Of a DNA stretch of 64,000 bases, positions 50,061-59,466 are shown piece by piece (positions within the stretch are counted from its first letter, which is position 1; each line of letters begins with the position of its first letter). Both the position numbers and the translations under genes were made by a program. A model generated the notes under the pieces. The model had not been told where the DNA came from. It did not search any database and worked only from the letters and a program-made list of their open reading frames with translations. Source of the DNA: Sutterella sp047777475 (lineage in GTDB: Bacteria; Pseudomonadota; Gammaproteobacteria; Burkholderiales; Burkholderiaceae_F); the NCBI GenBank assembly GCA_047777475.1, contig JBKEET010000006.1:1-64000 (forward strand), in the 5' to 3' direction.

Positions 50061-50891
50061 ATGAAGACCTGGTTTATCACCGGCGTTTCGAGCGGCTTCG
50101 GCCGCGAAATGGCCGAGCAGCTGCTGGCCGCAGGCGCTGCGGTCATCGGTTCCGTGCGCCGCCCCGAAGCTGTTCAGGACCTGAAAGACAAGTACCCGCA
50201 GACCTTTGACGTCCGCATCTTCGACATGCGCGACACGAAGGCCGTCAAAAAAACCGTGGCCGATGCCTTCGCCGAGCACGGCACGATCGACGTGATCGTC
50301 AGCTGCGCCGGCTACGGCCTCTTCGGCGCCGCGGAAGAGCTGTCGGACGAAGAAATCGACGCCATCCTCGGCACGAACCTTCGGGGATCCATCGCTTTCA
50401 TTCAGGCGGCGATTCCCTTCCTGCGCCGCCAGAAGCACGGCCGCATCGTTCAGATCTCCTCGTACGGCGGTCAGGTCGCCTTCCCGGGCAACTCCTTGTA
50501 TCACGCTACGAAATTCGGCATCGAAGGCTTCTGCGAATCCGTTGCTCAGGAGCTCGAGCCTTTCGGCATCGGCATGACCATCGTCGAGCCGGGCGGAGCC
50601 CGCACGGACTTCCGCTACCGCTCGGCGCACGTCGCAAAGCTCATGCCCGAGTACGACGGCACGCCGACGCATGCGTTCCTGCGCATGCTTGACAAGAAGG
50701 CCGGCCTCGCACCGGGGGACCCGAAGAAAATGGCGGCCCGCATCATCGAATTCGCCGACAAGCCGAACGCCCCGCTTCGCATCGTGCTCGGAAGCCAGGC
50801 GCTTGCGGCCACGCTCGACACGCTGAAGAAGCGCATCGCGGAATTGGAAAAGCAAAAGGATCTGGCCGCATCGACCGACGTCACGGACTGA
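50061..50891 (+). CDS. Short-chain dehydrogenase/reductase
   Basis: The start at 50061 (MKTWFITGVSSGFGREMAEQ) follows GAGGAGAAAAA. The NAD(P)-binding motif is TGVSSGFG. Catalytic residues are Ser (IVQISSYGG), Tyr and Lys (NSLYHATKFG), with NNAG-like SCAGYG. At 276 residues it is a classical SDR. The substrate is unknown. It diverges from the LysR gene, which is likely to control it. Confidence 0.92.
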   Translation: MKTWFITGVSSGFGREMAEQLLAAGAAVIGSVRRPEAVQDLKDKYPQTFDVRIFDMRDTKAVKKTVADAFAEHGTIDVIVSCAGYGLFGAAEELSDEEIDAILGTNLRGSIAFIQAAIPFLRRQKHGRIVQISSYGGQVAFPGNSLYHATKFGIEGFCESVAQELEPFGIGMTIVEPGGARTDFRYRSAHVAKLMPEYDGTPTHAFLRMLDKKAGLAPGDPKKMAARIIEFADKPNAPLRIVLGSQALAATLDTLKKRIAELEKQKDLAASTDVTD

Positions 50892-50978
50892 CGCGCGTCG
50901 AGCGCCGTTAAACAGAGAGCCGGGCCTGCAGCACTTACCGCAGACCCGGCTCATCGCTTTCAGGCGTCGGCCAATCGT

Positions 50979-52277
50979 TCAGCGCCAGACAAAATTCTCG
51001 CGGAGCACGTCGGCTTCGCTGCCGCCCGCTTTCTTCCAGGCGGCGATGATGCCATCGGCGAGCTTAGGCCTTGCGCAGACGGCTAGCTTCTCAGGGCGGG
51101 AATCCGTGAACAGCGTCGCAGGATCGAGCCTCGGACCGCGGCTTTCGTAGACCTCAAGCTGCACGCCCGCTTCTTGGCAAAGCTTCACAACACGCTCGTA
51201 AAGCGGCTCTTCCTTCTTGCTCTTCACGCACCAGAGGAGGCGCACATTGGCGAGCTTTTTGCCGCCGGCGGCCTTAAGCCACGCGCAGAACGGCGCGATG
51301 CCGATGCCCGCGGCCGCCCAGACCTGCTTCGCGTCGCTGAAGTCCGGCGCAAAGTGTCCCCAGCCGCCTTCGATCTTCACGGGGTCGCCCGGCTTCAGGG
51401 CGGGCACCGTTTCACTCGTATAGTCGCCGAGGGCCTTGATCAGCAGCTCGACGCCGCCTTTCTCGTCTGTGCCCGCGACCGAGAACGGGTGCTTCTGCTC
51501 GCGTCCGGTCTTGATGAAGACGAACATGCCGGGCTTCAGGTCGAGCTTCTTTTCAGGCTTGATGCGCAGCGCCGTCACACCGCCCGTGCTCTCGACGCTC
51601 TCCACCGTGCCGTTCACGGTCTTGCTGCTGCCCGCGCCGAAGAAGAGCACGCGGATGCTGTACCAGGCGCCGATGATCGTCACGGCGATGTTGATCCATC
51701 CGAACGGCGTCATGAAGTCCGCTTCATCCATGAGGCGGATGCTGTGCAGCGTCAGGAGCAGGAAGATGATCGAAAAGAGCCGGTGCGTCTTGAACCACGT
51801 GCCGTAGCCGATGCGGCGCACGAAGGCGGCAAGACCCAGCAGGACGGCGATCACCGTGAGCCAGATCGACGACTCGGTCGCGACGGGACGGAGCACGCCC
51901 CAGAGAGCGGCAAGCCCGGAGACGTTCGCGCCGCCGTGCGCGATCTTCGGCACCGGCTCGAGCGTCATCATGGCGATGATCGGCGCGATGAGCGGCCTGG
52001 CAAACCAGTGCACGACGCTCAGCACGATCGCGGCGACGCCGAGCCACTTGTGCCAGGCATAGAGCCTGTCGAGCGGAACGCCGGTGACGCGCTCAAGCCA
52101 GGCGGGACGGGCGGCAATCATGATGGCGATGGCCATCCAGCCCCAGGCCAGCGTGCCCGTGACGTAAAAGGCTTCGTGCGCCACGGCCCTTGCGTTGGGC
52201 GCGGGCGGCGTAATCCAGAGACCGAACGCCCAGGCGGCGATCGTCAGAAGCGTGAATCCGAATACGATTTTCTTCAT
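50979..52277 (-). CDS. Ferric-reductase-like flavohaem membrane protein
   Basis: The 432-residue protein has six membrane segments in the first ~215 residues with paired His for haem b (YAWHKWLG and LSVVHWFARPL; FKTHRLFS and LLTLHSIRL). An FNR-type domain follows: HPFSVAGTDEKGG for FAD and WAAAGIGIAPFCAWL for NAD(P)H. It moves electrons from cytosolic NAD(P)H across the membrane, to ferric ions or another acceptor. It converges on the SDR gene. The metal or acceptor is not determined. Confidence 0.9.
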   Translation of the reverse strand: MKKIVFGFTLLTIAAWAFGLWITPPAPNARAVAHEAFYVTGTLAWGWMAIAIMIAARPAWLERVTGVPLDRLYAWHKWLGVAAIVLSVVHWFARPLIAPIIAMMTLEPVPKIAHGGANVSGLAALWGVLRPVATESSIWLTVIAVLLGLAAFVRRIGYGTWFKTHRLFSIIFLLLTLHSIRLMDEADFMTPFGWINIAVTIIGAWYSIRVLFFGAGSSKTVNGTVESVESTGGVTALRIKPEKKLDLKPGMFVFIKTGREQKHPFSVAGTDEKGGVELLIKALGDYTSETVPALKPGDPVKIEGGWGHFAPDFSDAKQVWAAAGIGIAPFCAWLKAAGGKKLANVRLLWCVKSKKEEPLYERVVKLCQEAGVQLEVYESRGPRLDPATLFTDSRPEKLAVCARPKLADGIIAAWKKAGGSEADVLRENFVWR

Positions 52278-52613
52278 TTCAGCTCCTTTTCAGGCTTGAA
52301 GAACACACAAGCCGCAATGGCTCTTGATCCTAGGCTACCTGCTTTTTCTGAACTCTTCGAGTGACAGAAACATCATTGCAATATATGCAGTGCATGTTTT
52401 TGCGAATCTTTAGTTTTCTTTGCATTTCTCTCAATTTTTTAACAGGGGGGGGTGCTGCAAAAAATCAGCAATCGGGGAAACGGCCTCGTTTTCCAGGCAT
52501 TTCCGCGCACTAAGGCGTTGTGCCTATTGCATAACGGCAATCAGCGGCGTAGAGTTCATTTCCAAGCAGAGATGCCCTCTGCCGTTTTCACTCTGTCAAA
52601 GAAATCTTTCATC
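52278..52613. other. Upstream region of the trp operon
   Basis: No gene is seen. It must hold the trp promoter (and any TrpR-type operator), but the -35/-10 pair could not be fixed with confidence; AT-rich words lie near 52380-52440. Confidence 0.5.
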
Positions 52614-52667
52614 ATGGCCTTCAATCGCATTAAAACCGTTTGCCTCTGCTGGTGGTGGCGCCCTTGA
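52614..52667 (+). CDS. trpL: Tryptophan operon leader peptide
   Basis: This 17-codon ORF reads MAFNRIKTVCLCWWWRP with three tandem Trp codons near its end. Its stop codon lies inside the first hairpin of the attenuator. It is the classic control peptide: ribosome stalling at the Trp codons when Trp-tRNA is scarce favours the antiterminator. Confidence 0.93.
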   Translation: MAFNRIKTVCLCWWWRP

Positions 52668-52748
52668 AAAAGCGGGTGCCAGGTTTTGTGCGTTTTTAAA
52701 TAAGGTCACAGTCTCATAACCCGCGGATGTCGAATCGCGGGTTTTTTC
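52656..52748 (+). promoter_or_regulatory. Trp attenuator (1:2, 2:3 and 3:4 structures)
   Basis: The 1:2 stem pairs TGGCGCCC (52656-52663) with GGGTGCCA (52674-52681). The 2:3 antiterminator pairs GCGGGT (52672-52677) with ACCCGC (52719-52724). The 3:4 terminator pairs AACCCGCG (52718-52725) with CGCGGGTT (52736-52743) and is followed by TTTTC. All three alternatives are visible. Confidence 0.9.
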
Positions 52749-52950
52749 ATACCTAGCTTCTCTGTAAGCCTCGCTTCTCGGCAGCCGCGGACAGCCAAAA
52801 AGGATTCCGTCATGCGTTGCCGAATTCATCCCCTGTTTCTCCGGTCTGCTTTTCCGCAGACGATGCGATGGCCTCGGGCCGAGCACGAATAACTGCTTCG
52901 CCTGAACGTCTTTCCTTTTTCTGATTCGCATCTTTTTTCGGAGAAACATC

Positions 52951-53979
52951 ATGGATGCCAGATTTGAAACCCTTTACCGCCGTGAATCGCTGAGCTCTGC
53001 CGACACGGAAGCCCTTTTCAACGAAGTCTTCGCGGGCCGCATGGAACCGGCCGCGCTCGCCTCGCTTCTCACCGCCCTCAAGATCAAGGGCGAAACGCCC
53101 GAGGAAATCCGCGGCGCCGCTACGGCTATGCTCACGGCCGCCCGCCCCTTCCCGCGCATCGAAGGCGAAATCGGTGAGATCGTCGGCACGGGCGGCGACG
53201 GGAGCAGCACAATCAACGTTTCCACCACCGCGGCGCTCACCGCCGCGGCCTGCGGCCTCAACATCGCCAAACACGGCAACCGCGGCGTCTCCTCTCCGTC
53301 CGGCGCCTCGGACGTTCTTGCGGCGCTTGGCGTTGACATCACGGTGAGCCCCGAAGACGCGGGCAAGCTCCTTAAGGAGACGGGCTTCGCGTTCTGCTAC
53401 GCACCCACCTACCATCCTGCGATGCGCTTCGCCGCCCCGGTGCGCAAGGCGCTCGGCACCCGCACGATCTTCAACATCCTCGGGCCCCTGACCAATCCGG
53501 CTCATCCCGACTACGCGCTGATCGGCGTCTACGATCCGTCGCTCCTGCAGCCCGTCGCCGAAACGCTCCGCCTGCTCGGCATGAAGCGGGGCATGGTGGT
53601 CTACGGTTCCGGCACCGACGAAGCGGCCATTCACGGCAAGACGCAGTTCGTGCGGTTCGATGAGTCGGGCAAGTTCGAGAACGGTGAATTCCACCCCGCT
53701 GACTTCGGCGTCGACCGCATGGTGACGCTGAGCGAGCTCAAGGGCGGCAACCCTCAGGACAACGCCCGCATCGCCGAGGCGGTGCTCTCGGGTGCCGGCA
53801 CCTACGCGCAGCACATGGTGGTGCGCGCCAACCTCGCCCTGCTCCTCATGCTCGGCAAGAAGGCCGACACGCTCCCCGAAGCGCTGCAGATCGCCGAGAA
53901 GGCGCTCAACTCCGGCGCCGGCCTCAAGGTCCTCGAAGCGCACCGCGCTTTCGCCCGCTCCCGCGCTGCGGAGGCCTGA
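52951..53979 (+). CDS. trpD: Anthranilate phosphoribosyltransferase
   Basis: TrpD joins anthranilate to PRPP. The 342-residue product has the PRPP-binding loop GTGGDGSSTINVST, KHGNRGVSSPSGASD and FNILGPLTNPA, all canonical. It follows the attenuator after 200 bases with no trpE or trpG in between. GGAGAAACATC is its ribosome site. The next gene starts 3 bases after its stop. Confidence 0.97.
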   Translation: MDARFETLYRRESLSSADTEALFNEVFAGRMEPAALASLLTALKIKGETPEEIRGAATAMLTAARPFPRIEGEIGEIVGTGGDGSSTINVSTTAALTAAACGLNIAKHGNRGVSSPSGASDVLAALGVDITVSPEDAGKLLKETGFAFCYAPTYHPAMRFAAPVRKALGTRTIFNILGPLTNPAHPDYALIGVYDPSLLQPVAETLRLLGMKRGMVVYGSGTDEAAIHGKTQFVRFDESGKFENGEFHPADFGVDRMVTLSELKGGNPQDNARIAEAVLSGAGTYAQHMVVRANLALLLMLGKKADTLPEALQIAEKALNSGAGLKVLEAHRAFARSRAAEA

Positions 53980-53982
53980 AAA

Positions 53983-55491
53983 ATGACGAGAGCGCTTCGA
54001 ATGACACTGCCGAAACCTAAGAAATCCGCCATGATTCGTGAAGACGCCATCAAGGGCACGGTGCTTGAAAAGCTCGTCGCGGGCTCGCTCGCGCGGGCTG
54101 CCAAGCTCCCGCCGGTCACCCTCCGCTCCGTCGAAGAAGCCTGCCGCGCGCCCCGCGCCGCGAAAAGCTTCGAGGCGGCGCTCCGGGCCCCCGGCCGCCG
54201 CTTCATCCTCGAAGTGAAGAGCGCCTCGCCCTCGCTCGGCGTCATCCGCGAGCACACCGACCTTCATGAGTATGCCCGCGCCTACGGCCGCTTCGCCGAT
54301 GCCGTCTCGGTGCTCACCGAGCCCTCGCGCTTCGGCGGATCGCTCCTGCGGCTCCGCGCGATGCGCGCCGAAACGGACCTTCCGATCATCGCGAAGGACT
54401 TCATGACGGACCGCCGCCAGCTCGTCGCGGCCCGAGCCGCCGGCGCGGACGCGGTGCTCCTGATGCTCTCGGTGCTGACCATGAAGGGCTACGAAGAGCT
54501 CGCCGCCATGGCGGGCGCGCTCGGGCTCGACGTGCTCACCGAAGTCTCGAACGAGGCGGAACTCGCAGAAGCGCTCTCCCTTAACGCGCGGATCATCGGC
54601 ATCAACAACCGCGACCTGCGCAATCTCTCGATCGACCTTTCCCGCACCGAAAAGCTCGCCCCGCTCGTCCCCGAAGGACGCCTCATCGTGAGCGAGTCCG
54701 GCATCAAGGACCACGCGACGATCGAGCGCCTTGCGCCCTATGCCAAGGCCTTCCTCATCGGCTCGGCGATCGGCCTCTCGCAGGACATCTCCTGCGGCGT
54801 GCGCCGGGTGCTCTTCGGCGAAAGCAAGTGCTGCGGCATCACGCGCGCCGAAGACGCGCTCGCCGCGGCGCGGGCCGGCGCCCTTCGCGTCGGCATCGTC
54901 ACCGCGAAGCGCTCGCCCCGGTGCGTCTCGCCCTCGCAGTTCAAGAAGCTTGCCGCCGAAATCCGCCGCGAGACCGCCGCGGCCGGCCTCCCCGTGAAGA
55001 TCACGGCCGTGGCCGACGCCGCCGACCGCCGCACGCTTGCGGACCTTGAGGGGCTCGACTTCGACGAGCTGCAGCTCCACGGCGAAACCGACGAGGCCTT
55101 CCTGCGCTCGCTTCGCATCCAGTTCAAGGGCAAGACGCTCATCGGCGTCTATGCGATGAACGATCTCAGCGAAGCCGAAAAGAAGGCGCGCGCCGCGCAG
55201 ATCGACGAGCTCCTTGAAAAGAAGCTCATCGACCGGGCGCTCCTCGATGCCGCGAACAAGAACGGCCAGACGGGCGGCACGGGCAAAACGGTTGACTTCG
55301 ATGTCATCCGCCTTTTCAAGCACCCCGAAGCGGTGCTGCTCGCAGGAGGTCTCAATCCCGCGAACGCCCGCGCGGCTGCCGCATCGCTTGCCGCGGGACT
55401 CGACTTCAACTCGGGGCTCGAGACCGCGCCCGGCGTCAAGTCGGCCGCGCTCATCGCCCGCGCCTTCGGCGCGCTGCGCGGCAGCCTTTAA
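53983..55491 (+). CDS. trpCF: Bifunctional TrpC-TrpF fusion
   Basis: The 502-residue protein joins two trp enzymes. Residues about 20-270 are indole-3-glycerol-phosphate synthase (FILEVKSASPSLGVIR, LTEPSRFGGS, IIAKDFMTD, GINNRDLRNLSI, VSESGI). Residues about 280-502 are phosphoribosylanthranilate isomerase (KCCGITRAEDALAA, ELQLHGETDEAF, VLLAGGLNPANARAAA, LDFNSGLETAPGVKSA). This order is the enteric-type fusion. The start at 53983 or Met at 54001 are both possible. Tight spacing with trpD suggests coupling. Confidence 0.95.
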   Translation: MTRALRMTLPKPKKSAMIREDAIKGTVLEKLVAGSLARAAKLPPVTLRSVEEACRAPRAAKSFEAALRAPGRRFILEVKSASPSLGVIREHTDLHEYARAYGRFADAVSVLTEPSRFGGSLLRLRAMRAETDLPIIAKDFMTDRRQLVAARAAGADAVLLMLSVLTMKGYEELAAMAGALGLDVLTEVSNEAELAEALSLNARIIGINNRDLRNLSIDLSRTEKLAPLVPEGRLIVSESGIKDHATIERLAPYAKAFLIGSAIGLSQDISCGVRRVLFGESKCCGITRAEDALAAARAGALRVGIVTAKRSPRCVSPSQFKKLAAEIRRETAAAGLPVKITAVADAADRRTLADLEGLDFDELQLHGETDEAFLRSLRIQFKGKTLIGVYAMNDLSEAEKKARAAQIDELLEKKLIDRALLDAANKNGQTGGTGKTVDFDVIRLFKHPEAVLLAGGLNPANARAAAASLAAGLDFNSGLETAPGVKSAALIARAFGALRGSL

Positions 55492-55522
55492 CAACGACAC
55501 GAATTCTCAGAGGTAAACGACC

Positions 55523-56764
55523 ATGCTTTTGAATCCCTATTTCGGAGAGTACGGCGGACAGTTCGTCGCCGAAATCCTCATCCCCGCTCTCGACCAGCTT
55601 GAAAAAGCGTTCGTTGATTCGCGGAACGACCCGAAGTTTCAGCAGGAGCTGAACGACCTGCTCACGAACTATGCCGGCCGCCCGACGCCGCTCACGCGCG
55701 TGCGCCGCCTCACCGAGGGCACGAAAACCACGATCTACCTGAAGCGCGAAGACCTGCTGCACGGCGGCGCGCACAAAACGAACCAGGTGCTCGGCCAGGC
55801 TCTGCTCGCAAAGCGCATGGGCAAGACGCGCATCATCGCCGAGACGGGCGCCGGCCAGCACGGCGTCGCCACGGCGCTTGCCTGCGCGATGTTCGGCTTC
55901 AAGTGCCGCGTTTACATGGGCGCGAAGGACGTCGAGCGCCAGAAGCCCAACGTCTTCCGCATGGAGCTGATGGGCGCCGAGGTGGTGCCGGTGACGCACG
56001 GCCGCGGCACGCTTAAGGAAGCCTGCAACGCGGCGCTCCGCGACTGGGCCGGCAGCTTTGAGAACACGCACTACATGCTCGGCACGGCGGCGGGTCCGCA
56101 TCCGTTCCCGACGATCGTGCGCGAGTTCCAGAAGATCATCGGCGAAGAAGCCCGCGCGCAGTTCGCGAAGTTCGAGAACGGCGCTCTCCCCGATGCGGTC
56201 ATCGCCTGCGTGGGCGGCGGCAGCAACGCAATCGGCCTCTTCACGGATTTCAAGCCCTTCAAAGAGACGCGCCTCATCGGCGTCGAGCCGGCGGGCCTCG
56301 GCCTTGCCACGGGCGAGCACGGCGCGACGCTCGAGAAAGGCACGAAGGGCATTTTCTTCGGCGCCCGCTCCTACAACATGCAGACGCCCGAAGGCCAGAT
56401 CGAAGAGTCCTACTCCATTTCGGCGGGCCTCGACTTCCCGTCCGTCGGACCCGAGCACGCCTACCTGCGAGACACGGGCCGGGCCGAGTACGTCTCGGTG
56501 ACCGACCGCGAGGCGCTCGAAGCCTTCGTCGAGCTCTCCGTAAAGGAAGGCATCATCCCGGCGCTCGAGAGCGCACATGCTTTAGCCTACGCCCTCAAGA
56601 TGGCGCGCAGCAACCCCGACAAGGAGCAGAAGCTCATCGTGAACCTCTCGGGCCGCGGCGACAAGGACATCTTCCAGGTGGCGGCGCGCCTTGAGAAGGA
56701 AGGCCTCTCCGTCAACGGCAGGCTTCGCCCCGACGTGCTCGAGCTTATGCAGAAAAAACTTTGA
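55523..56764 (+). CDS. trpB: Tryptophan synthase beta chain
   Basis: This PLP enzyme condenses indole with serine. The 413-residue product has the Schiff-base Lys in HGGAHKTNQVLGQALLAKRM, the ETGAGQHGVATA loop, CVGGGSNAIG for PLP phosphate, and the C-terminal NLSGRGDKDI. RBS AGAGGT precedes. Its stop is followed at once by trpA. Confidence 0.97.
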   Translation: MLLNPYFGEYGGQFVAEILIPALDQLEKAFVDSRNDPKFQQELNDLLTNYAGRPTPLTRVRRLTEGTKTTIYLKREDLLHGGAHKTNQVLGQALLAKRMGKTRIIAETGAGQHGVATALACAMFGFKCRVYMGAKDVERQKPNVFRMELMGAEVVPVTHGRGTLKEACNAALRDWAGSFENTHYMLGTAAGPHPFPTIVREFQKIIGEEARAQFAKFENGALPDAVIACVGGGSNAIGLFTDFKPFKETRLIGVEPAGLGLATGEHGATLEKGTKGIFFGARSYNMQTPEGQIEESYSISAGLDFPSVGPEHAYLRDTGRAEYVSVTDREALEAFVELSVKEGIIPALESAHALAYALKMARSNPDKEQKLIVNLSGRGDKDIFQVAARLEKEGLSVNGRLRPDVLELMQKKL

Positions 56765-56781
56765 GAATGGAGTACCGAATC

Positions 56782-57600
56782 ATGACCGATCGTTTCAGCG
56801 CGCGCTTTGCCGAGCTCGCCGCCAAAAAAGAAGGAGCCTTCGTCCCGTTCGTGAACCTCTGCGATCCGGACGACGAGACCTCCCTTGAGATCCTGAACAC
56901 CCTAGCCGATGCGGGCGCCGATGCCTTTGAGCTCGGCATCCCCTTTTCCGATCCGAGCGCCGACGGCCCCGTGATCGAGCTCTCGGCCCAGCGGGCGCTG
57001 CAGAACGGCGCCACGCCGAAGAAGTGCCTTGCGGTGCTGAAGCGCTTCCGCGCCGCGCACCCCGATATGCCCGTGAGCGTGATGCTCTACATTAACCTCG
57101 TCTGCGCCCCGGGCATCGAGACCTTTTTCAAGGAAACAGCCGAAGCCGGCGCCGATGCGGTGCTGATCCCTGATCTCCCCGCCTCAATGCGCCTTGCCGA
57201 ACCGCAGTGGGACAGGGCGGCCAAGAATGCCGGCATTGCGCTCGTTGCCATCGTCCCGCCCAATGCGGACGATGATGCGACGAGGACCATCGCGCATCTC
57301 ACGGGCGGCTACACCTACCTGCTCTCGCGCGCAGGCATTACCGGCACGGATCGTGCCTCGGGCACGCCGGTGCACCGGATTCTTGAGATCCTGGAGGAGG
57401 AAAAGGCCCCTGCTCCGCTGCTTGGTTTCGGCGTTTCGAAACCCGAGCACGTCAGGGCCGGATTGGCTGCCGGGGCCAAAGGCGTAATCGTAGGTTCGGC
57501 GATCGTGAAGATCATCGAAAACGGGCTCGGCGATAAAAAGAAAATGCTTGAAAATCTGTCATCTTACGTTAAAGAGATGAAGGCTGCGACAAGATCTTAA
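56782..57600 (+). CDS. trpA: Tryptophan synthase alpha chain
   Basis: TrpA splits indole-3-glycerol phosphate to indole. The start at 56782 (MTDRFSARFAELAAKKEG) fits the family; ATG at 56767 is the alternative. The catalytic Glu is in FELGIPFSDPSADGPVI (with the Asp following), and GFGVSKPEHV and GVIVGSAIVKI supply the phosphate-binding end. Length 272 is normal. Last gene of the operon. Confidence 0.96.
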   Translation: MTDRFSARFAELAAKKEGAFVPFVNLCDPDDETSLEILNTLADAGADAFELGIPFSDPSADGPVIELSAQRALQNGATPKKCLAVLKRFRAAHPDMPVSVMLYINLVCAPGIETFFKETAEAGADAVLIPDLPASMRLAEPQWDRAAKNAGIALVAIVPPNADDDATRTIAHLTGGYTYLLSRAGITGTDRASGTPVHRILEILEEEKAPAPLLGFGVSKPEHVRAGLAAGAKGVIVGSAIVKIIENGLGDKKKMLENLSSYVKEMKAATRS

Positions 57601-57624
57601 AAAAACGCTGATCAAGATATATCT

Positions 57625-57660
57625 GAGGCAAAAGGCATTTTCACCTTTTGCCTCAATTTA
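57625..57660 (+). terminator. Terminator of the trp operon
   Basis: An 11-bp stem GAGGCAAAAGG/CCTTTTGCCTC (57625-57635 with 57644-57654) followed by AATTTATAT. Confidence 0.8.
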
Positions 57661-58155
57661 TATCTGCACAGCATATTTAAAATTTAAGAAAAAAATTATT
57701 TTGCAGCCTTCTATCCTAAGCAATAAATGGCCTAGCAAATCTTTCTGCCGACTGAAAAATTCGAGTTCGCCTAACAAAAACGGCCTTAAGCGGAACAAGA
57801 CAAAAAATAATGCACCGGATGTCTGCTGCTTGAACCTGTCTTTCCTGAAAGCACCGGACAGGAAAACGCATTTCAAGGATGGAAATCGAAACAACAGGCT
57901 TTCCAAGACGCACTGAAAATCGGCGGCATCATACGAATGATGAAAAATTAAAAAACAGCGACCGGAATCAGAATCATTTTTCTTAATATTCGCTGCATTA
58001 TTTAAATATTTCAATTAGTTTTTTCAGAGAGCTATTTCGATTTTCATATTTTTAAAAATGAAACACCTGAGCAGTGTATTCAAAATATACAGAATTGTTT
58101 TTATATGATATACTATAAACAACTTTGAATTTGAAAATTTTAATCTTCCTAAATT
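57661..58155. other. AT-rich intergenic region, no clear gene
   Basis: A minus-strand frame of 118 residues crosses this region (MKYLNNAANIKKNDSDSG...), but it has no ribosome site and no recognisable family, so it is not called. AT-rich words near 58095-58119 (TTGTTT, TATAAA) may be the promoter of the next gene. Confidence 0.45.
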
Positions 58156-58182
58156 TTCTCACAGAACCGTGAGAACATTTTT
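58156..58182 (+). terminator. Terminator-like hairpin before the 58198 gene
   Basis: TTCTCAC (58156-58162) pairs with GTGAGAA (58169-58175), followed by CATTTTTAG, ending 15 bases before the start codon. Confidence 0.45.
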
Positions 58183-58197
58183 AGTGGGCTAAAAAAA

Positions 58198-58755
58198 ATG
58201 AAAGCCAATGTCGAAAAAATTTCAAATATCAAAAAGTTTGTATTCCCGATCCTGTTATCGGCCGGCATTGCCTCAGTCAGCCTGCCGTCAACAGCTGCCG
58301 GCTTTCCCAATAATCAGCAGGAGGACTCCGCAAACGTTTTAACTGTCCTGCAGACAGACTTAAAATTTTCAAATCCGAAAGGATATTGCCCCGTTGATAA
58401 AAATTCATCGACTTACAGAGGGTATAAACGGAGCTTTGAGCAGAGCACTAAGAACAATATGCGGCTTATTTATGCCGCCGTTCCCTGCAATCAAGTGGAA
58501 GACTTTAATAAAGGGACCGTGACCTGGGAAACATTTGATAAATTTGTTACCGTCAGCGTGGTGAGAATGGGCCCTGACTTCACAAAGCTTGATATACCGA
58601 AAGAACAATTTATATCAGCAGTATCAAGCGCTGGAAAAGAAGATCCTAATTACCTGTTCAATACCAGCAACGCCTTATATCTGCTGATGGAGAAACCGAA
58701 TATGCATGTTGTAAGTGCATTCACCTATGCCAAAGGCGTGCCTTTGAACATTTAG
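58198..58755 (+). CDS. Secreted protein of unknown function, low GC
   Basis: The 185-residue product has a Sec signal (KFVFPILLSAGIASVSLPSTAAG). The mature part has two cysteines (GYCPVDKN and AVPCNQVED) and no recognisable domain. Codons are AT-rich compared with the trp genes next door, suggesting acquisition from another source. There is no good ribosome site before the ATG; a terminator-like hairpin is instead in the leader. Confidence 0.7.
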   Translation: MKANVEKISNIKKFVFPILLSAGIASVSLPSTAAGFPNNQQEDSANVLTVLQTDLKFSNPKGYCPVDKNSSTYRGYKRSFEQSTKNNMRLIYAAVPCNQVEDFNKGTVTWETFDKFVTVSVVRMGPDFTKLDIPKEQFISAVSSAGKEDPNYLFNTSNALYLLMEKPNMHVVSAFTYAKGVPLNI

Positions 58756-58847
58756 AACACCGGCAGTACTACGTTCCGACTGGCAGACTTGGTGGAGCCG
58801 GTGCAGAGCTTAGTCAAAAGCTTAGCTGCGGAAAACTGATAGATGAC

Positions 58848-58880
58848 AGCCGGTGCATTTAAAGTGCGCCGGCTATTTTT
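58848..58880 (+). terminator. Terminator after the 58198 gene
   Basis: AGCCGGTGCA pairs with TGCGCCGGCT (one G-T pair), then ATTTTTA. Confidence 0.8.
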
Positions 58881-58973
58881 AAAAACAGCCGGAAAAATTA
58901 AGGCTTTCCGGGAATGCAGCTTATTCCAAGCACCCAAATTTCCCATACCAGTTCAATTTCGTTATAAGAAAAA

Positions 58974-59026
58974 CCCCGCGGAATGAGCATTTCACAGTCT
59001 TGCGGCTGTGAACTAGGCTTGCGGGG
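58974..59026. ncRNA. Two-tier hairpin element
   Basis: CCCCGC (58974-58979) pairs with GCGGGG (59021-59026), enclosing TTCACAG/CTGTGAA (58991-59012). It is an isolated, well-paired 53-base fold in a gene-free stretch. It may be a small RNA or a protein-binding site. Confidence 0.35.
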
Positions 59027-59466
59027 TGTTGTTGGCATGATGCTAGCAAGGTATTAACCAAATGTCTAGTTTCTACAGGAAGTCCAGTCCATTCACCAAA
59101 ATCAATGCTCGGCTCATACCTTGCGGCAATCGATGGGGAATCTGATCAGAGCTGTAAATCAAATCAGTAAAACTAGCCAACAACCGTTTGCGTCCTTGAA
59201 ATTCTGAGACAAGGAATTAACGGTCCCTGCACGCAGAACGCAGTTCCATTCTTCGTTTTGTCTCTTAGCAAAAATCTCCAAAATTTCTCCTGAGGGATTC
59301 GGTCTGCGCACAGTCCGGTTCAGATCAGCGGCAGCCGAAAATCACGAACCCTGTATTTTTATTTACGAAAGCTGCGTCCATATGCTGACATGCGATCCTC
59401 GCAGATTGCTTGCTTTGAGAGGGGACCAATAATTACCGCAAGATTCAGCACCCCTGGCAAGTTTTT
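59027..59466. other. Gene-free region
   Basis: No protein-like frame is present. It lies between the hairpin element and a GC-rich gene fragment. Confidence 0.5.

Noticed and set aside
52810..55500. An 896-residue minus-strand frame opposite trpD and trpCF
   Set aside because: It mirrors conserved trp genes and has no recognisable motif.
57658..58014. A 118-residue minus-strand frame after trpA
   Set aside because: No ribosome site, no recognisable family, and located in AT-rich non-coding DNA.
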